DNA of 64,000 nt from Clostridium sp. (GTDB taxonomy: Bacteria; Bacillota; Dethiobacteria; Dethiobacterales; Dethiobacteraceae): NCBI GenBank assembly GCA_018335695.1, contig JAGXRV010000013.1, positions 1-64,000 on the forward strand, written 5' to 3'. The notes under the pieces were generated by a model. It was not told where the DNA came from. It was given only the letters and a program-made list of their open reading frames with translations, and ran no database searches. Both the position numbers and the translations under genes were made by a program. Below are positions 1-9,178 of the stretch, piece by piece (positions within the stretch are counted from its first letter, which is position 1; every line of letters begins with the position of its first letter).

Positions 1-56
1 GGCAAAAGGCAGAAGCTAAGGGCTAAGGACAAAGGTGAAGGTAATGACCAGAGCAA

Positions 57-276
57 CTCTCCCCTCACCCTCGCTGCGCTCCACCCTCTCCCGTGGGGAG
101 AGGGTAAAATTAGAGGAACTCCCCTCTCCCTCTACAGATCCCCTACAATTCCCCTCTCCCTCTACAGATCCCCTACAACTTCCCTCTCCCTCTACAGATC
201 CCCTACAACTTCCCTCTCCCTCTGGGAGAGGGTTAGGGTGAGGGCAATGGGAGAGGGTTAGGGTGAGGGCAAAGGG
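57..276. repeat. Interspersed CCCTCTCCC/GGGAGAGGG repeat cluster with 31-base tandem units
   Basis: Intergenic block with no supportable gene. It holds one hairpin-type copy (about 57-110), then about three tandem units of roughly 30 bases beginning CCCCTCTCCCTCTACAGATC (about 121-211), and then two GGGAGAGGGTTAGGGTGAGG ends (about 212-270). The ends are inverted (CCCTCTCCC against GGGAGAGGG), so single copies can fold. The same family recurs at many intergenic sites in this window. A 68-codon open frame across it is only translated repeat. Confidence 0.85.
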
Positions 277-2007
277 CTAAGGGTAAACGTCCCGCGCTCG
301 CAAAACGAGCGGCTCTCTTTCAGGCGTGGCAGTGCCGCCGCTGCCGACAAACACCGTCGTCCAGTCCCAGCGTCTCAGAAAACGCCAATCATGATAAAGA
401 GGTCTTGGGTCATAGTCGCGGAGTTCCACAAGCTCCAGCAGCCGCGCCCCGGCGCTGCTCCTCTGCACCTGCAGGCTAAAATCCCAAGCATTGCCGTAAA
501 TTTGTCCGTCAACCGTCAGCCTGCCGTAAACCATCTGCACTAAGGTAGCAGGCTGAGTAGCTGGGCTGGCGTGCAGCCGCACTCTGAAAAAACGATTTTG
601 CCCTGTTTCATTGACTACCCTTCCTGCTACCGTAAAAACATTCTCCGGCGGGACTGCGGGAGGGTGCCTGCGCACATCAAAATGGCGCGGCACAATTTCC
701 AGCAGATCGTCGGCAGTCGCCATAACTCCGTCCTGACCGGCGCTGATGATTTTTAACGTCTGCTCCGGCGGCGGTTCGGCGTCAGCAGCATGACTAAGCC
801 GAAAAGTCAGCGGCATGCCCCAGGCATCCCGCAGCAGCTCTGATGCCCCGCTTCCTTCAGGAGGCGGCAAATACTCTCCGCGCCAACCAAAACCAAGCAG
901 CACACTCCCGGCGGCAGCCGGGTCAGGCGGCAACGGCAAATCAGCCGTCCCGTTCCCGTCGGTATCACGCGTCCACAGACCGCGCGGCTGACCGTAAACC
1001 GCTCCGTCTAGCAAATCCGCCGCTGTCGGCGGTACCCAGACCGGATCTCCCTCAGCGTTCTGCTCCCAGCGACCTGTTACCTGTCGCCACGGGACCTGCC
1101 CATCCTGCCAAACTAACAGCTCCGGCCAACGTCCGTGGTCGCCCACAAAGCCACCGAGCAGCCCTCGACCCAGCCGGTCAACCGGACCGAAACGTCCCAC
1201 CAGCGCGTCGGCAGCAGTCTGCAACAACCGTCTAGTTTCCACTTGCCGCGCCTCATCATGCCACTCCTGCGGCGTAATCACAAGCACCAGATTGTCTTCA
1301 TTCTCCGGCGTATCAAGCCGATAGGCAGGCCAACTGCTGCGCAGGTCTTGTCCTTCGCTGACGACATAGACGGTAGTCTGCACTGTTGCCGTACCCTGAA
1401 ACAATTCCGTCCCCGCCTCCCCGGGCGTTACATAGAAAAAGAGCAGTGACCTGCCCCAAGCGTCAGCAAGCCTCCCCGCCGTCTGACGCATTTCGATTTC
1501 CCTGTTTGCCGTAAACTGCGCATCTGTCAACTGCCCGCCGAATGTCCAGCGCAGGTGCTCCGCGTTAGCCGGAAATTCATCGCGCGGCTCCGGCAAATAA
1601 GGTCCCTGCCAGCGCACAGCATCAGGCGGCGCCAGCCACAGATATTGCGGCTGTCCCATCCCGCTTGCCCAGAAAGCGTTCGCCTCCTGCTCAGAAGCAA
1701 AAGGAATGTCCCACTCCCAGCGCTTTACGCTGTCATTCCAAACGGAGCGGCGTAAAGGCGGCAAGCCGCCCAAATCACCCGCATAACCAGCCAAAACCCT
1801 CCTGCCGCCGGCATCAAGCGCGCCGCGCGGCCCTAGCATAGCCTCGCGCACAGTAGTAAGCAAACGTTCCGTTTCCCGCTCCCGCCCCCGCGCCTCCAGC
1901 CGCCCCGCAAGCGGTACAGCCATCGCAGCAAACATCGCTAAAATCGACAGAATTATTATCACTTCCAGCAAAGAAAAACCTTCTTCGCCAGCCTTTAGCG
2001 GCATCAT
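277..2007 (-). CDS. Pseudopilin-like protein with a duplicated GspG-like domain
   Basis: A type II secretion/type IV pilin-like substrate: a short leader, then the prepilin signature GFSLLEVIIILSILAMF at about residues 11-27, cut by a prepilin peptidase after Gly, with the hydrophobic helix behind it. The rest (576 residues, far longer than a normal GspG of about 140) shows two copies of one pattern: an R/E-rich helix, a GD.G..P segment, W.GPYLP or WRGEYLP, a DAWGRSL or DAWGMPL motif, and VSEGQDL or SAGQDGVMATADD. I chose the start at 2007 (or the adjacent ATG at 2004) because a GGGAGG ribosome site lies just upstream; the frame is open to 2103 but has no site there. Last gene of the operon led by the PstS-like gene. 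The secretion partner is not in the window. Confidence 0.8.
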   Translation of the reverse strand: MMPLKAGEEGFSLLEVIIILSILAMFAAMAVPLAGRLEARGRERETERLLTTVREAMLGPRGALDAGGRRVLAGYAGDLGGLPPLRRSVWNDSVKRWEWDIPFASEQEANAFWASGMGQPQYLWLAPPDAVRWQGPYLPEPRDEFPANAEHLRWTFGGQLTDAQFTANREIEMRQTAGRLADAWGRSLLFFYVTPGEAGTELFQGTATVQTTVYVVSEGQDLRSSWPAYRLDTPENEDNLVLVITPQEWHDEARQVETRRLLQTAADALVGRFGPVDRLGRGLLGGFVGDHGRWPELLVWQDGQVPWRQVTGRWEQNAEGDPVWVPPTAADLLDGAVYGQPRGLWTRDTDGNGTADLPLPPDPAAAGSVLLGFGWRGEYLPPPEGSGASELLRDAWGMPLTFRLSHAADAEPPPEQTLKIISAGQDGVMATADDLLEIVPRHFDVRRHPPAVPPENVFTVAGRVVNETGQNRFFRVRLHASPATQPATLVQMVYGRLTVDGQIYGNAWDFSLQVQRSSAGARLLELVELRDYDPRPLYHDWRFLRRWDWTTVFVGSGGTATPEREPLVLRARDVYP

Positions 2008-2430
2008 GCAACCTCCCTTGTCAAATACCGGCGAAAATGCCGTGCTATCTATTTTTATTCGGCCTGAGCAGAAAGCATCCTGCCTATTTTCAGAGTTAAC
2101 CAAAATATAACATTAAGCTAACAAAAGCTGAACATTGCTTTAAAAATTTCCTACTAATCCCCTCTCTTTTTCTCTACTAAATCCCCTCTCCCTCTGGGAG
2201 AGGGCTAGGGTGAGGGCTAGGGCTAGGGTGAGGGCATCTCCCAAAAGAATCTCCCTCACTGACATAAACGCAGGCAGAGGCCGACTGACGACCCCTGCCT
2301 GCACTGACTGATATTTTTGCCGGCACATTTGCCGGCACACACATGTGCCGCTTTAAATCCGGCTCTCACCCTAGCCCTCTCCCAGGGGGAGAGGGGACTG
2401 GCGAGAAAGGGAGAGGAGATTCTTAGAAGT
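2008..2430. repeat. Intergenic region with two CCCTCTCCC-family copies and an inverted repeat
   Basis: Between the two pseudopilin genes. Copies of the GGGAGAGGG family lie at about 2160-2238 and 2365-2402, in opposite orientations. Between them, CGGCACAT and ATGTGCCG (about 2324-2352) can pair into an 8-bp stem, a possible processing or attenuation site inside the operon. No gene is supported. Confidence 0.65.
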
Positions 2431-3336
2431 TTACTGGATAGTCCAGACGGCTGCCGGCGGCACGGTTCTGCCTTCCGGGCTGAGCACAGTCAATTCAAAA
2501 TTGCCTTGTTGCTCCGTCAGGTCGAAAGTTTCTTGCTGCCCGGCAGCGTTGCTCGCGGTGATTTCCAAGACATTCGGACCGCGGGCGATAGTGCTTGCCA
2601 AGCGCGGCAAGACGAGCAGATAGTTGTTGAAAACATAATTGTCGGTCTGTGTGCCCTGCGGACTGATCGCAGCACCCTGCAACTGTCCGGCGGTCACCAG
2701 TTCGCTGTCCTGACCGAAGCCGAGCACGATGCGGTATGCAAGCGTGGGGTGCAGGATATTCCGGTCGGCGACAAAGCTGTCCGCCCAACCGCCGGCATCA
2801 AAACCGCCGCCGATCATCAGTACCGGCGTACCTGCTTCGACGGGTACCCTTGCCAAAGTAGGCTCAACGGCAGGCACACCGTTAAACAGCGGGTCAACGG
2901 CCGTGCTTGGGTTCAGGTTACGCACTTCGGTAATTCCCAAGCGGGCAAGCTCGGCGGCTTCCGCCTCGCTCAACAGGTGGATATGCAGCGGCAGACTGGC
3001 CGCCAGTTCCGCAGACAAAGCTTCTTTACCGTCAGCCGGATTATTATTGCTGACGTTCAGCCCCTGATACTCATCGGGACCGGTCTCGGAAACAAGATTG
3101 GTCATTTCGGCCGGCAAACGACCGGTACGCTCCTGGAACTGACTGGTCGCTTGCAGCAGACGGCTGATATTCGTATCGTCCGCATTGCGCTGCGCACCGG
3201 CTACCACCCCGGCCAAGCGGGGTGCAATCATCGCTACCAAAAAGCCCATAATCGCCAGCACCACGACAAGTTCGAGCAGTGTGAAACCGCCGGTGGATGC
3301 GCGCAGGCTATGCAATAATTTACGCAAACCTCTCAC
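2431..3336 (-). CDS. Prepilin-type N-terminal methylation protein (pseudopilin)
   Basis: Secreted pilin-like protein of 301 residues. A basic leader ends in GGFTLLELVVVLAIMGFLVAM (near residues 16-36), the classic prepilin cleavage/methylation motif with Glu at +5 and a hydrophobic assembly helix. The remaining 265 residues are not recognisable beyond a mixed, Ala/Pro-rich globular domain. An AAGGAG site sits directly against the GTG at 3345, which makes that codon too close; the GTG at 3336, eight bases downstream of the site, fits better. It follows the PstS-like gene by 48 bases and is probably co-transcribed with it. Role (minor pilin, secretion pseudopilin or adhesin) cannot be told. Confidence 0.8.
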   Translation of the reverse strand: MRGLRKLLHSLRASTGGFTLLELVVVLAIMGFLVAMIAPRLAGVVAGAQRNADDTNISRLLQATSQFQERTGRLPAEMTNLVSETGPDEYQGLNVSNNNPADGKEALSAELAASLPLHIHLLSEAEAAELARLGITEVRNLNPSTAVDPLFNGVPAVEPTLARVPVEAGTPVLMIGGGFDAGGWADSFVADRNILHPTLAYRIVLGFGQDSELVTAGQLQGAAISPQGTQTDNYVFNNYLLVLPRLASTIARGPNVLEITASNAAGQQETFDLTEQQGNFELTVLSPEGRTVPPAAVWTIQ

Positions 3337-3384
3337 TTCTTTCACTCCTTAAAGATTATTTAGAGTCAAATCTGAAACTACAAG

Positions 3385-5217
3385 TTAGTTAACGCGGATG
3401 GTGCCAAGCAGTCTTGCGACTTCGCGCTTCATCGTCGGGGTCAGCGGCGCCATATGCAGTCTGCGGGCTTCCGCGTCGCCGAAGCCTTCAACTACAGCCC
3501 AGTCAACAAAGTCGGCGACAATGGCGTTGCGCTGAACGGCAGCCTCAAGGTCTGTACCAGTCAGAGCAGGTTGTGCTAAGATAAGATTATCATTTAATGT
3601 AGCAACCTGCACAGAGTCGCCGATCGGCTTCGCTACGCCGGGGTCTCTTTCCACTAAAATCCAGGTTAAGCCTGTAATCGGATAAGCGCCGGGATTGGCG
3701 GAATTTACCGGGTGGCGCAATACGTTGCCGTGCCCGATACCGGCTGCGTACACATTGCTAATCAGCGGTAGAGTGAAGATGCCGGCGCGGTTTTGCACAC
3801 GGGCGATACCGAAAGGACCTACCGGTGCAGTCGTTACATTACGACCGGTAACGTCACCAAAGCTGACAAAACCGATGGAATTTTCGGCTGCTGCCACCCT
3901 GCCCCGCAGAGCGCTACCACCGTCTGTAGAAGCTGGTGCCTGCGTCCGGGTACGGTCAGCTAATAAGGCAGCCGTCCAGCCACCGACGCCAGGGGTAAAG
4001 ATAGAGGTGGCTCCGGGACCTTCCATATCAACTGTTGTTTCCTGTTCTGTTGTGAGGGTATCCCGCCAAACGCGAGAAGCGGCGGCTAGGTAGGCGGTGA
4101 AAATTTCCGTGGTGCCGGAAACATCCGGACGCCAGTTGACCTGAATTGGTGTAGCGGGCAACGCTACGCGCGGATTGAGACGCACAAGGGCTGCGTCATT
4201 CCAATGGCTGATTTGTCCAAGGAAAATACGAGCAATAACATCGGCAGTCAGGTTCAGGTTAGTAATGCGGACGCCGTTTCTGTCGACCAGGTTAAAGATG
4301 ACAGCTACGCCGCCTTTGGCGGTGGGGATGGCCGGGAAGGCCTCCAGAACGGCGGCAGGCACTTGACTGATCATATCGGTGCCGCCAAAATCGGCAAGGC
4401 GCAAGCGCACGGAGTCGACGCCCATGCCGGAGCCGCTTGTTGCGCCACCGGCGGGAATGGTATCCAGCGTTGTAGCGCCGCCTACTGTAATCCGGTTATA
4501 ACCAACGCGTGCCTCAGGGTTAAGGCCGGAGGACAAGTCTTGGGAAGAGAAGAAGTAGCGCTCAAGCCATGGATTGGCAGGAGCTGCAAGGTCGGTACCG
4601 GCAAAAGCGCTGCCGTAGAGAGAATTGGGGAAGGTGGCGCCGCGACCGATCATACGCGCAGCATCTTGATAAACACCGGTGGTAACTACATTACGCTGTT
4701 GACCGGCTGCAGTAAAATCAAACGCCGCATCCGGCGCATCATTGCGCACTGTGGCGACACGGGCGCTGGTGAAGCTGCCGCCCAAATGACGCACTACATC
4801 TGCAAAGGGTACGAACAGATCACGCGCCGCCACTGTACGCGGCAGAGCTGTTAGGGTAACGTTTCTGGTACTTGGGGAAGCGGTGCCGATGCCGGTCGTC
4901 AAAAATGCGGTACGGCTGTCGGCTAAGATAAACAGTTCGCGGCTGCCATGACGCACGAGCATGGAACCGGGAGTGATCTCGACTACAGCTGAAACACTGG
5001 CATGCTGCAATGCTGTACGGAGCGATGAAGCGAGTGCCAGCTCTACGCCGCCGCGGCCGCGCTGTGCGCCGATGCGACGGGTGTCGACTGCCTGACCGTT
5101 AATAGTCGGGCGGGCGGATGCTTCCGCCGGTGCTGCCAGCGGTGCCACACTGCCGAACACGAGGGAGAGGACGAGCATGGCTACTATCAGAGAAACGGAT
5201 TTAAATCTTTTCTTCAC
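3385..5217 (-). CDS. Secreted protein: copper-amine-oxidase-like N-domain plus PstS-like domain
   Basis: 610 residues. A signal peptide (basic KKR, hydrophobic core, cut near residue 31-34) marks export. Residues about 35-150 resemble the copper amine oxidase N-terminal/stalk domain (DLFVPFADVVRHLGG matches the usual VPLRAV...LGA pattern). From about 190 on it looks like a PstS phosphate-binding protein: GATFPNSLYG, an FGGTDM stretch, GGVAVIFNL, IFLGQISHWNDAALVRLNP, and DVSGTTEIFTAYL. Start is GTG with AAGGAGG seven bases upstream. There are no pstCAB transporter genes nearby; two pseudopilin genes follow instead. Binding of phosphate is inference; it may be a surface or scaffold protein built on a PstS fold. 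Confidence 0.75.
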   Translation of the reverse strand: MKKRFKSVSLIVAMLVLSLVFGSVAPLAAPAEASARPTINGQAVDTRRIGAQRGRGGVELALASSLRTALQHASVSAVVEITPGSMLVRHGSRELFILADSRTAFLTTGIGTASPSTRNVTLTALPRTVAARDLFVPFADVVRHLGGSFTSARVATVRNDAPDAAFDFTAAGQQRNVVTTGVYQDAARMIGRGATFPNSLYGSAFAGTDLAAPANPWLERYFFSSQDLSSGLNPEARVGYNRITVGGATTLDTIPAGGATSGSGMGVDSVRLRLADFGGTDMISQVPAAVLEAFPAIPTAKGGVAVIFNLVDRNGVRITNLNLTADVIARIFLGQISHWNDAALVRLNPRVALPATPIQVNWRPDVSGTTEIFTAYLAAASRVWRDTLTTEQETTVDMEGPGATSIFTPGVGGWTAALLADRTRTQAPASTDGGSALRGRVAAAENSIGFVSFGDVTGRNVTTAPVGPFGIARVQNRAGIFTLPLISNVYAAGIGHGNVLRHPVNSANPGAYPITGLTWILVERDPGVAKPIGDSVQVATLNDNLILAQPALTGTDLEAAVQRNAIVADFVDWAVVEGFGDAEARRLHMAPLTPTMKREVARLLGTIRVN

Positions 5218-5468
5218 TTTGCTTCCTCCTTAGCTCATTTTACTCATTTTTTGCTTAAAGACTTTTTTGGGCTTTTTCCTGTAGACAGAACTACTCTGCA
5301 ATATTCAGTTTTCGGTCACCGGAACGCTTCTTAAACTCGGTCAAGTCAGGCTGCTTGCGGCAGGCAGACTGGATTTACATTGCTCTGCCGGCTATCCTCT
5401 CACCACCTTAAAGCGAAGTCGCCTCTGTCTGCAGTTATCTGCAGACCTCCAGGGTTTTCACCCTTTCC
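5218..5468 (-). promoter_or_regulatory. Long structured 5' leader, possible riboswitch or attenuator
   Basis: About 250 transcribed bases lie between the promoter and the GTG of the PstS-like gene. On the minus strand it can form AGGGT-GAAA-ACCCT (a GNRA-capped hairpin, about 5453-5466), then GTCTGCAG-ATAA-CTGCAGAC (a perfect 8-bp stem, about 5432-5451), then a short GGCGA/CGCT hairpin, then a GGATAGCCGGCAG segment. I compared it by eye with c-di-GMP-I and II, c-di-AMP, TPP, lysine, SAM, FMN and cobalamin classes and could not match a conserved core. Confidence 0.5.
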
Positions 5469-5474
5469 TCATCC

Positions 5475-5503
5475 AGTATAACAGTGCAATGTTAAATTGC
5501 CAG
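5475..5503 (-). promoter_or_regulatory. Extended -10 promoter of the PstS-like/pseudopilin operon
   Basis: On the minus strand TGTTATACT at 5475-5483 is an extended -10 (TGn plus TATACT). The region 17 bases upstream (CTGGCA) is a poor -35, as is common with extended -10 promoters. Transcription would start near 5468. Confidence 0.5.
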
Positions 5504-5599
5504 GCAAGTTATATTAACTGTGGTTAAATTTTCCATGAAATTTCTGCTTTTTCAGGTTACATAATTTTTCTAAGCAGCAAAAAAATGGAGTAAGAGCAA

Positions 5600-5741
5600 G
5601 CTCCCCCTCTATTCCAGATACCCTCTCCCGCGGGGAGAGGGGATCTGGAATAGAGGGATAGGGTAAAAATTGGGGGATGAGGGGAGTTTTCTTTTGTTTC
5701 CTCTCCACCCTCTGGGGGGAGAGGGTTAGGGTGAGGGGGGA
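5600..5741. repeat. CCCTCTCCC-family repeat copies
   Basis: Two or three copies: CCCTCTCCCGCGGGGAGAGGG near 5620-5640 as a near-perfect hairpin, and a GGGGGGAGAGGGTTAGGG end at about 5710-5735. It separates the tRNA terminator from the pseudopilin operon promoter. Open frames here are artefacts. Confidence 0.8.
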
Positions 5742-5782
5742 TAAGGAAGAGACGAAGAAACTCGAGTACCCTCCATTTTTAC

Positions 5783-5824
5783 AAAAAAAAACAGCGGCAA
5801 GACGTTGTAAAACATCCTGCCGCT
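5783..5824 (-). terminator. Intrinsic terminator of the tRNA cluster
   Basis: On the minus strand AGCGGCA pairs with TGCCGCT around a partly paired loop, followed by a run of about nine T (complement of 5783-5791). It lies directly after the last tRNA. Confidence 0.8.
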
Positions 5825-5836
5825 ATTATTTTTTAA

Positions 5837-5912
<76 letters not shown>

Positions 5913-5916
5913 TAAG

Positions 5917-5991
5917 TGGTGACCCCTACGGGAATCGAACCCGTGATACCGCCTTGAAAGGGCGGTGTCTTGACCGCTTGACCAAGGGGCC
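5917..5991 (-). tRNA. tRNA-Glu (anticodon TTC)
   Basis: Minus-strand cloverleaf: acceptor GGCCCCT/AGGGGTC, anticodon loop CTTTCAA giving TTC, T-loop GGTTCGATTCC, encoded CCA. Four bases separate it from tRNA-Val. Confidence 0.95.
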
Positions 5992-6007
5992 ATGCATGTT
6001 GTTAAAG

Positions 6008-6083
6008 TGGTGGGCCCACTAGGATTCGAACCTAGAACCGACCGGTTATGAGCCGGCAGCTCTAACCGTTGAGCTATGGGCCC
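6008..6083 (-). tRNA. tRNA with CAT anticodon (Met, or Ile2)
   Basis: Minus-strand cloverleaf: acceptor GGGCCCA/TGGGCCC, anticodon loop CTCATAA giving CAT, T-loop GGTTCGAATCC, encoded CCA at 6008-6010. It lacks the three G-C pairs of the anticodon stem of initiator tRNA, so it is elongator Met or the lysidine-modified Ile2; sequence alone does not settle which. Confidence 0.9.
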
Positions 6084-6158
6084 TGGCTCCCCGAGTAGGA
6101 TTCGAACCTACAACCTACCGGTTAACAGCCGGTTGCTCTACCGTTGAGCTATCGAGGA
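6084..6158 (-). tRNA. tRNA-Asn (anticodon GTT)
   Basis: Minus-strand cloverleaf: acceptor TCCTCGA/TCGGGGA, anticodon loop CTGTTAA giving GTT, T-loop GGTTCGAATCC, encoded CCA at 6084-6086. First tRNA of the cluster, directly abutting the CAT tRNA. Confidence 0.95.
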
Positions 6159-6186
6159 AAACGAGCTTCGTAGTAGCGCAATGTTT

Positions 6187-6215
6187 ATTATAGCTAAATC
6201 CAAAACAATAGTCAA
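6187..6215 (-). promoter_or_regulatory. Sigma-A promoter of the tRNA cluster
   Basis: Minus strand TTGACT (6210-6215), 17-base spacer, TATAAT (6187-6192), about 30 bases upstream of tRNA-Asn and just after the rpoD stop. Near-consensus, as expected for a stable-RNA promoter. Confidence 0.85.
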
Positions 6216-6245
6216 CCCACAATTTTTACGTGTTTTTTCAGACAA

Positions 6246-7364
6246 TTATTCAAGATAATCCTTTAAACGCTTGCTGCGCATCGGGTGACGCAACTTCCGC
6301 AGCGCTTTAGCCTCAATTTGACGAATCCGCTCCCTGGTAACGCCAAAAATCTGACCAACTTCCTCTAAGGTGCGCGATCGGCCGTCGTCAAGCCCAAAAC
6401 GCAGTTTAAGCACTTTCTTTTCCCGCGGGGTAAGCGTTTCCAGAACGTCGTCGAGCTGTTCTTTTAGCAGCTCGAAGGCGGCGGCTTCCGCCGGCGCCAA
6501 GGCATCCTGGTCTTCAATAAAGTCTCCTAAGTGAGAATCGTCTTCCTCACCGATAGGAGTTTCCAGAGAAACCGGCTCTTGGGCGATTTTTAAGATTTCA
6601 CGCACTCGTTCCTCAGAAGTACCCATCACATGCGCAATTTCTTCCGGCGAAGGCTCTCTGCCCATTTCCTGCACCAGTTGGCGTGAAATGCGAATCAATT
6701 TGTTAATCGTTTCCACCATATGCACAGGAATGCGAATCGTTCTTGCCTGGTCGGCAATTGCCCGCGTGATTGCCTGTCGAATCCACCAAGTGGCATAAGT
6801 GCTGAATTTGAACCCTTTGCGGTGGTCAAATTTTTCTACCGCTTTAATCAACCCCAAATTGCCTTCCTGAATCAAATCAAGGAAGAGCATGCCGCGTCCC
6901 ACGTATTTTTTGGCGATACTCACCACAAGACGAAGGTTGGCTTCCGCCAAGCGGCGCTTAGCTTCTTCATCTCCCGCTTGCATTCTTTTTGCCAACTGAA
7001 TTTCATCATCGGAGCTTAAAAGCGGAATTTTCCCAATCTCTTTTAGATACATCCGCACGGGATCATTAACGCTGATCCCTTCGGGAACGGTCAGGTCAAT
7101 TTCTTCTTCAATGATAACTACTTCTTCATCTTTTAATTCTTCCTCGTCTAAGGCAACCAATTCGCCGGATTCATTGACAACATCTATCCCCAGTCGGGCA
7201 AGGTGTTCGTAGACTTCGTCTATTTCTTCCGGAGACAAATCCAATTCCTGCAGCGGTTCAATAATTTCTCTGTATGTGAGCAGACCGCTTTTCTTGCCAT
7301 GCTGGACAAGCTCAAACTGAATTTGTTTCAATAACTGTTCTTTTTCCAAATCTTTAGCCAACAC
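6246..7364 (-). CDS. rpoD: RNA polymerase primary sigma factor SigA/RpoD
   Basis: Housekeeping sigma factor, 372 residues, the usual length for Firmicute SigA. Short region 1.1 followed by an acidic stretch, region 1.2 ([16 protein letters not shown]) near residue 101, regions 2.1-2.4 with [20 protein letters not shown] that bind and melt the -10, and region 4.2 helix-turn-helix [24 protein letters not shown] that reads the -35. Start GTG at 7364 follows AAGGAGG with five to six bases. Its start overlaps the end of dnaG by 11 bases, the classic dnaG-rpoD (macromolecular synthesis) arrangement. Confidence 0.97.
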   Translation of the reverse strand: MLAKDLEKEQLLKQIQFELVQHGKKSGLLTYREIIEPLQELDLSPEEIDEVYEHLARLGIDVVNESGELVALDEEELKDEEVVIIEEEIDLTVPEGISVNDPVRMYLKEIGKIPLLSSDDEIQLAKRMQAGDEEAKRRLAEANLRLVVSIAKKYVGRGMLFLDLIQEGNLGLIKAVEKFDHRKGFKFSTYATWWIRQAITRAIADQARTIRIPVHMVETINKLIRISRQLVQEMGREPSPEEIAHVMGTSEERVREILKIAQEPVSLETPIGEEDDSHLGDFIEDQDALAPAEAAAFELLKEQLDDVLETLTPREKKVLKLRFGLDDGRSRTLEEVGQIFGVTRERIRQIEAKALRKLRHPMRSKRLKDYLE

Positions 7365-9156
7365 CTTTACCTCCTTCCCTGGGATTATTGATTGCTTCTT
7401 CTTGTTTACGCAGCTCCAGCCACTTTCTCGACAACTCAGCTATTTCCCCTTTCGCAGCGACAGGGTCCAACTTCGCAATTTCTTCCTCCAGCTCTTTGCG
7501 TCGGCAGGCGATACGGACTGTTTTTAGCAGCCTGACACAATCGGCCACCGCTTTTTTTGCGAGTTTTTCTTCATAATGGTCATCTATCAACAACCGGCTC
7601 AGTGTTTGCCGGTACTTTCCCGGCGGCAGCAATTCTAATATATTAGCGGGTGAAAACAAATCTGCGCCTTCTTTGGCTGCCGTCAACAAAAACCTCAATT
7701 CTGCGGGAAAATCAGCTTCTTCCAACTCGACTGCAAAGTTCTGCAGGGAGGGAAAACGTGACCAGAGTGCTACAAGCTGCAACGGTGCCTTATCAACAGC
7801 ATTTTCAATCTGCGCCGTTACTCCGGTGAGCCGGTTTATTTGTGAACGTTCTGCAGCAGGCTGTTTTCTCTTCCGCAACTCCTCCCTGATGGCGGCGGCG
7901 GGCAAAGCAAGTCTGGCGGACATTTTTTCTATATAATCTTCCCGCTCCATAGCATTTTCCACAGAAGCAAGAATGTCGCTAATCTTGGCAAAAAGACGAA
8001 TCCTTTCGTCGGCATTTTCCGGGTTAAATTGCTCGGTCAAGCTAGACAATTGGTAGTCTACCAACAATTGTGATTTGCCAATCACTTCCCGGCGAAACAT
8101 TTCGCCGCCAAAACGGCGAAGATAATCATCCGGATCAAGACCGACAGGCAGGCGTCCTACCTTCACCAGGCAACCGGCTTGCCGGAGAACCTGTACGCCG
8201 CGCCAAGTGGCAGCTTGCCCGGCAGTATCGGCGTCATAAACTATTACCACTTCTTCGGCTTGGCCACGCAGCAGGCGAGCCTGCGCTTCTGTAAGTGATG
8301 TGCCAAGCGAGGCGACCACATTGGTAATTCCTGCCTGATGAGCAGCGATTACATCCAAATAGCCTTCAAAGATAACCGCCTGTTTATTCAGGCGGATTGC
8401 TCCCTGTGCCAGGTGGAGGGCATAAAGATGTTTACTTTTATCAAAGAGCGGCGTTTCCGGTGAGTTCAGATATTTAGGTGTTCCTTCACCGAGAATACGT
8501 CCGCCAAAAGCAATAATTTCGCCGCGCCGATTACAGATTGGGAATGTCACCCGCTTGCGAAAGCGGTCATAAGTCCTTTTCTCCCCTTCTGTAAGTATCC
8601 CGGCGTCAAGCAGCTCTTGTTCGCTGAATCCCTTTTTTAACAAAAACTGCTTGCCTGTATCCCAACTGTCCGGCGCAAAGCCAAGGCCAAACTGATGAAT
8701 AATCTCCGCCGACAGTCCCCGCTTTTTAAGATATTGCTCTGCGGCATTGCCTTTGGGGTTTTCCAAGTAGTGCCGGTAAAGCCTTTGCGCCCAACTGACG
8801 GCTGCCAACAGCCGCTCGCGCGTGCGCTGAGCGCGCTCTTCCGCCGGAGATAAAGCAACTTGCGGCAGAGAAAGACCGGCTCGTTTGGCAAGGACAGTAA
8901 CGGCTTCCGGAAAGGTAAGGCTGTCTGCCTTCATGAGAAAAGAAAAAACATCCCCACCTTCCCCACAGCCAAAGCAATGAAAGATTTGCTTATCCGGGGA
9001 GACGCTAAACGAGGGAGTTTTTTCCCCATGGAACGGGCAGAGCCCGAAATAATTACGCCCGGATTTTTTTAACTGCACATACTCAGAAATAAACTGGACA
9101 ATATCATAATTAGTTCTAACCTCATCCAAAAACCGGCTCGGTAGATTCCCCACCAT
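7354..9156 (-). CDS. dnaG: DNA primase DnaG
   Basis: Makes RNA primers at the replication fork. 600 residues from the ATG at 9156. N-terminal CHC2 zinc finger with Cys40, His43, Cys61 and Cys64; TOPRIM catalytic core with [16 protein letters not shown] (the metal-binding Glu) and [10 protein letters not shown]; a C-terminal helicase-binding region. The frame stays open to 9267, but that extension runs through an interspersed GGGACGGTTCT repeat and has no ribosome site, so I reject it. Upstream of 9156 only a weak GGGTGAGA site is visible, so a start at GTG 9153 or 9165 is possible. Confidence 0.95.
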   Translation of the reverse strand: MVGNLPSRFLDEVRTNYDIVQFISEYVQLKKSGRNYFGLCPFHGEKTPSFSVSPDKQIFHCFGCGEGGDVFSFLMKADSLTFPEAVTVLAKRAGLSLPQVALSPAEERAQRTRERLLAAVSWAQRLYRHYLENPKGNAAEQYLKKRGLSAEIIHQFGLGFAPDSWDTGKQFLLKKGFSEQELLDAGILTEGEKRTYDRFRKRVTFPICNRRGEIIAFGGRILGEGTPKYLNSPETPLFDKSKHLYALHLAQGAIRLNKQAVIFEGYLDVIAAHQAGITNVVASLGTSLTEAQARLLRGQAEEVVIVYDADTAGQAATWRGVQVLRQAGCLVKVGRLPVGLDPDDYLRRFGGEMFRREVIGKSQLLVDYQLSSLTEQFNPENADERIRLFAKISDILASVENAMEREDYIEKMSARLALPAAAIREELRKRKQPAAERSQINRLTGVTAQIENAVDKAPLQLVALWSRFPSLQNFAVELEEADFPAELRFLLTAAKEGADLFSPANILELLPPGKYRQTLSRLLIDDHYEEKLAKKAVADCVRLLKTVRIACRRKELEEEIAKLDPVAAKGEIAELSRKWLELRKQEEAINNPREGGKGVG

Positions 9157-9178
9157 TACTCTCACCCATTTTTCTTCG

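Noticed and set aside
35-241. A 68-codon open frame across the first repeat cluster
   Set aside because: Its repeated PSPSTDPLQ units are simple translation of the tandem repeat; no ribosome site and no coding-like composition.
5218-5468. Assigning the leader to a c-di-GMP-I riboswitch
   Set aside because: The GGATAGCCGGCAG stretch is suggestive, but the A-GGGCAAACC and GGGACGCAAAGCC cores are absent; I left it unclassified.
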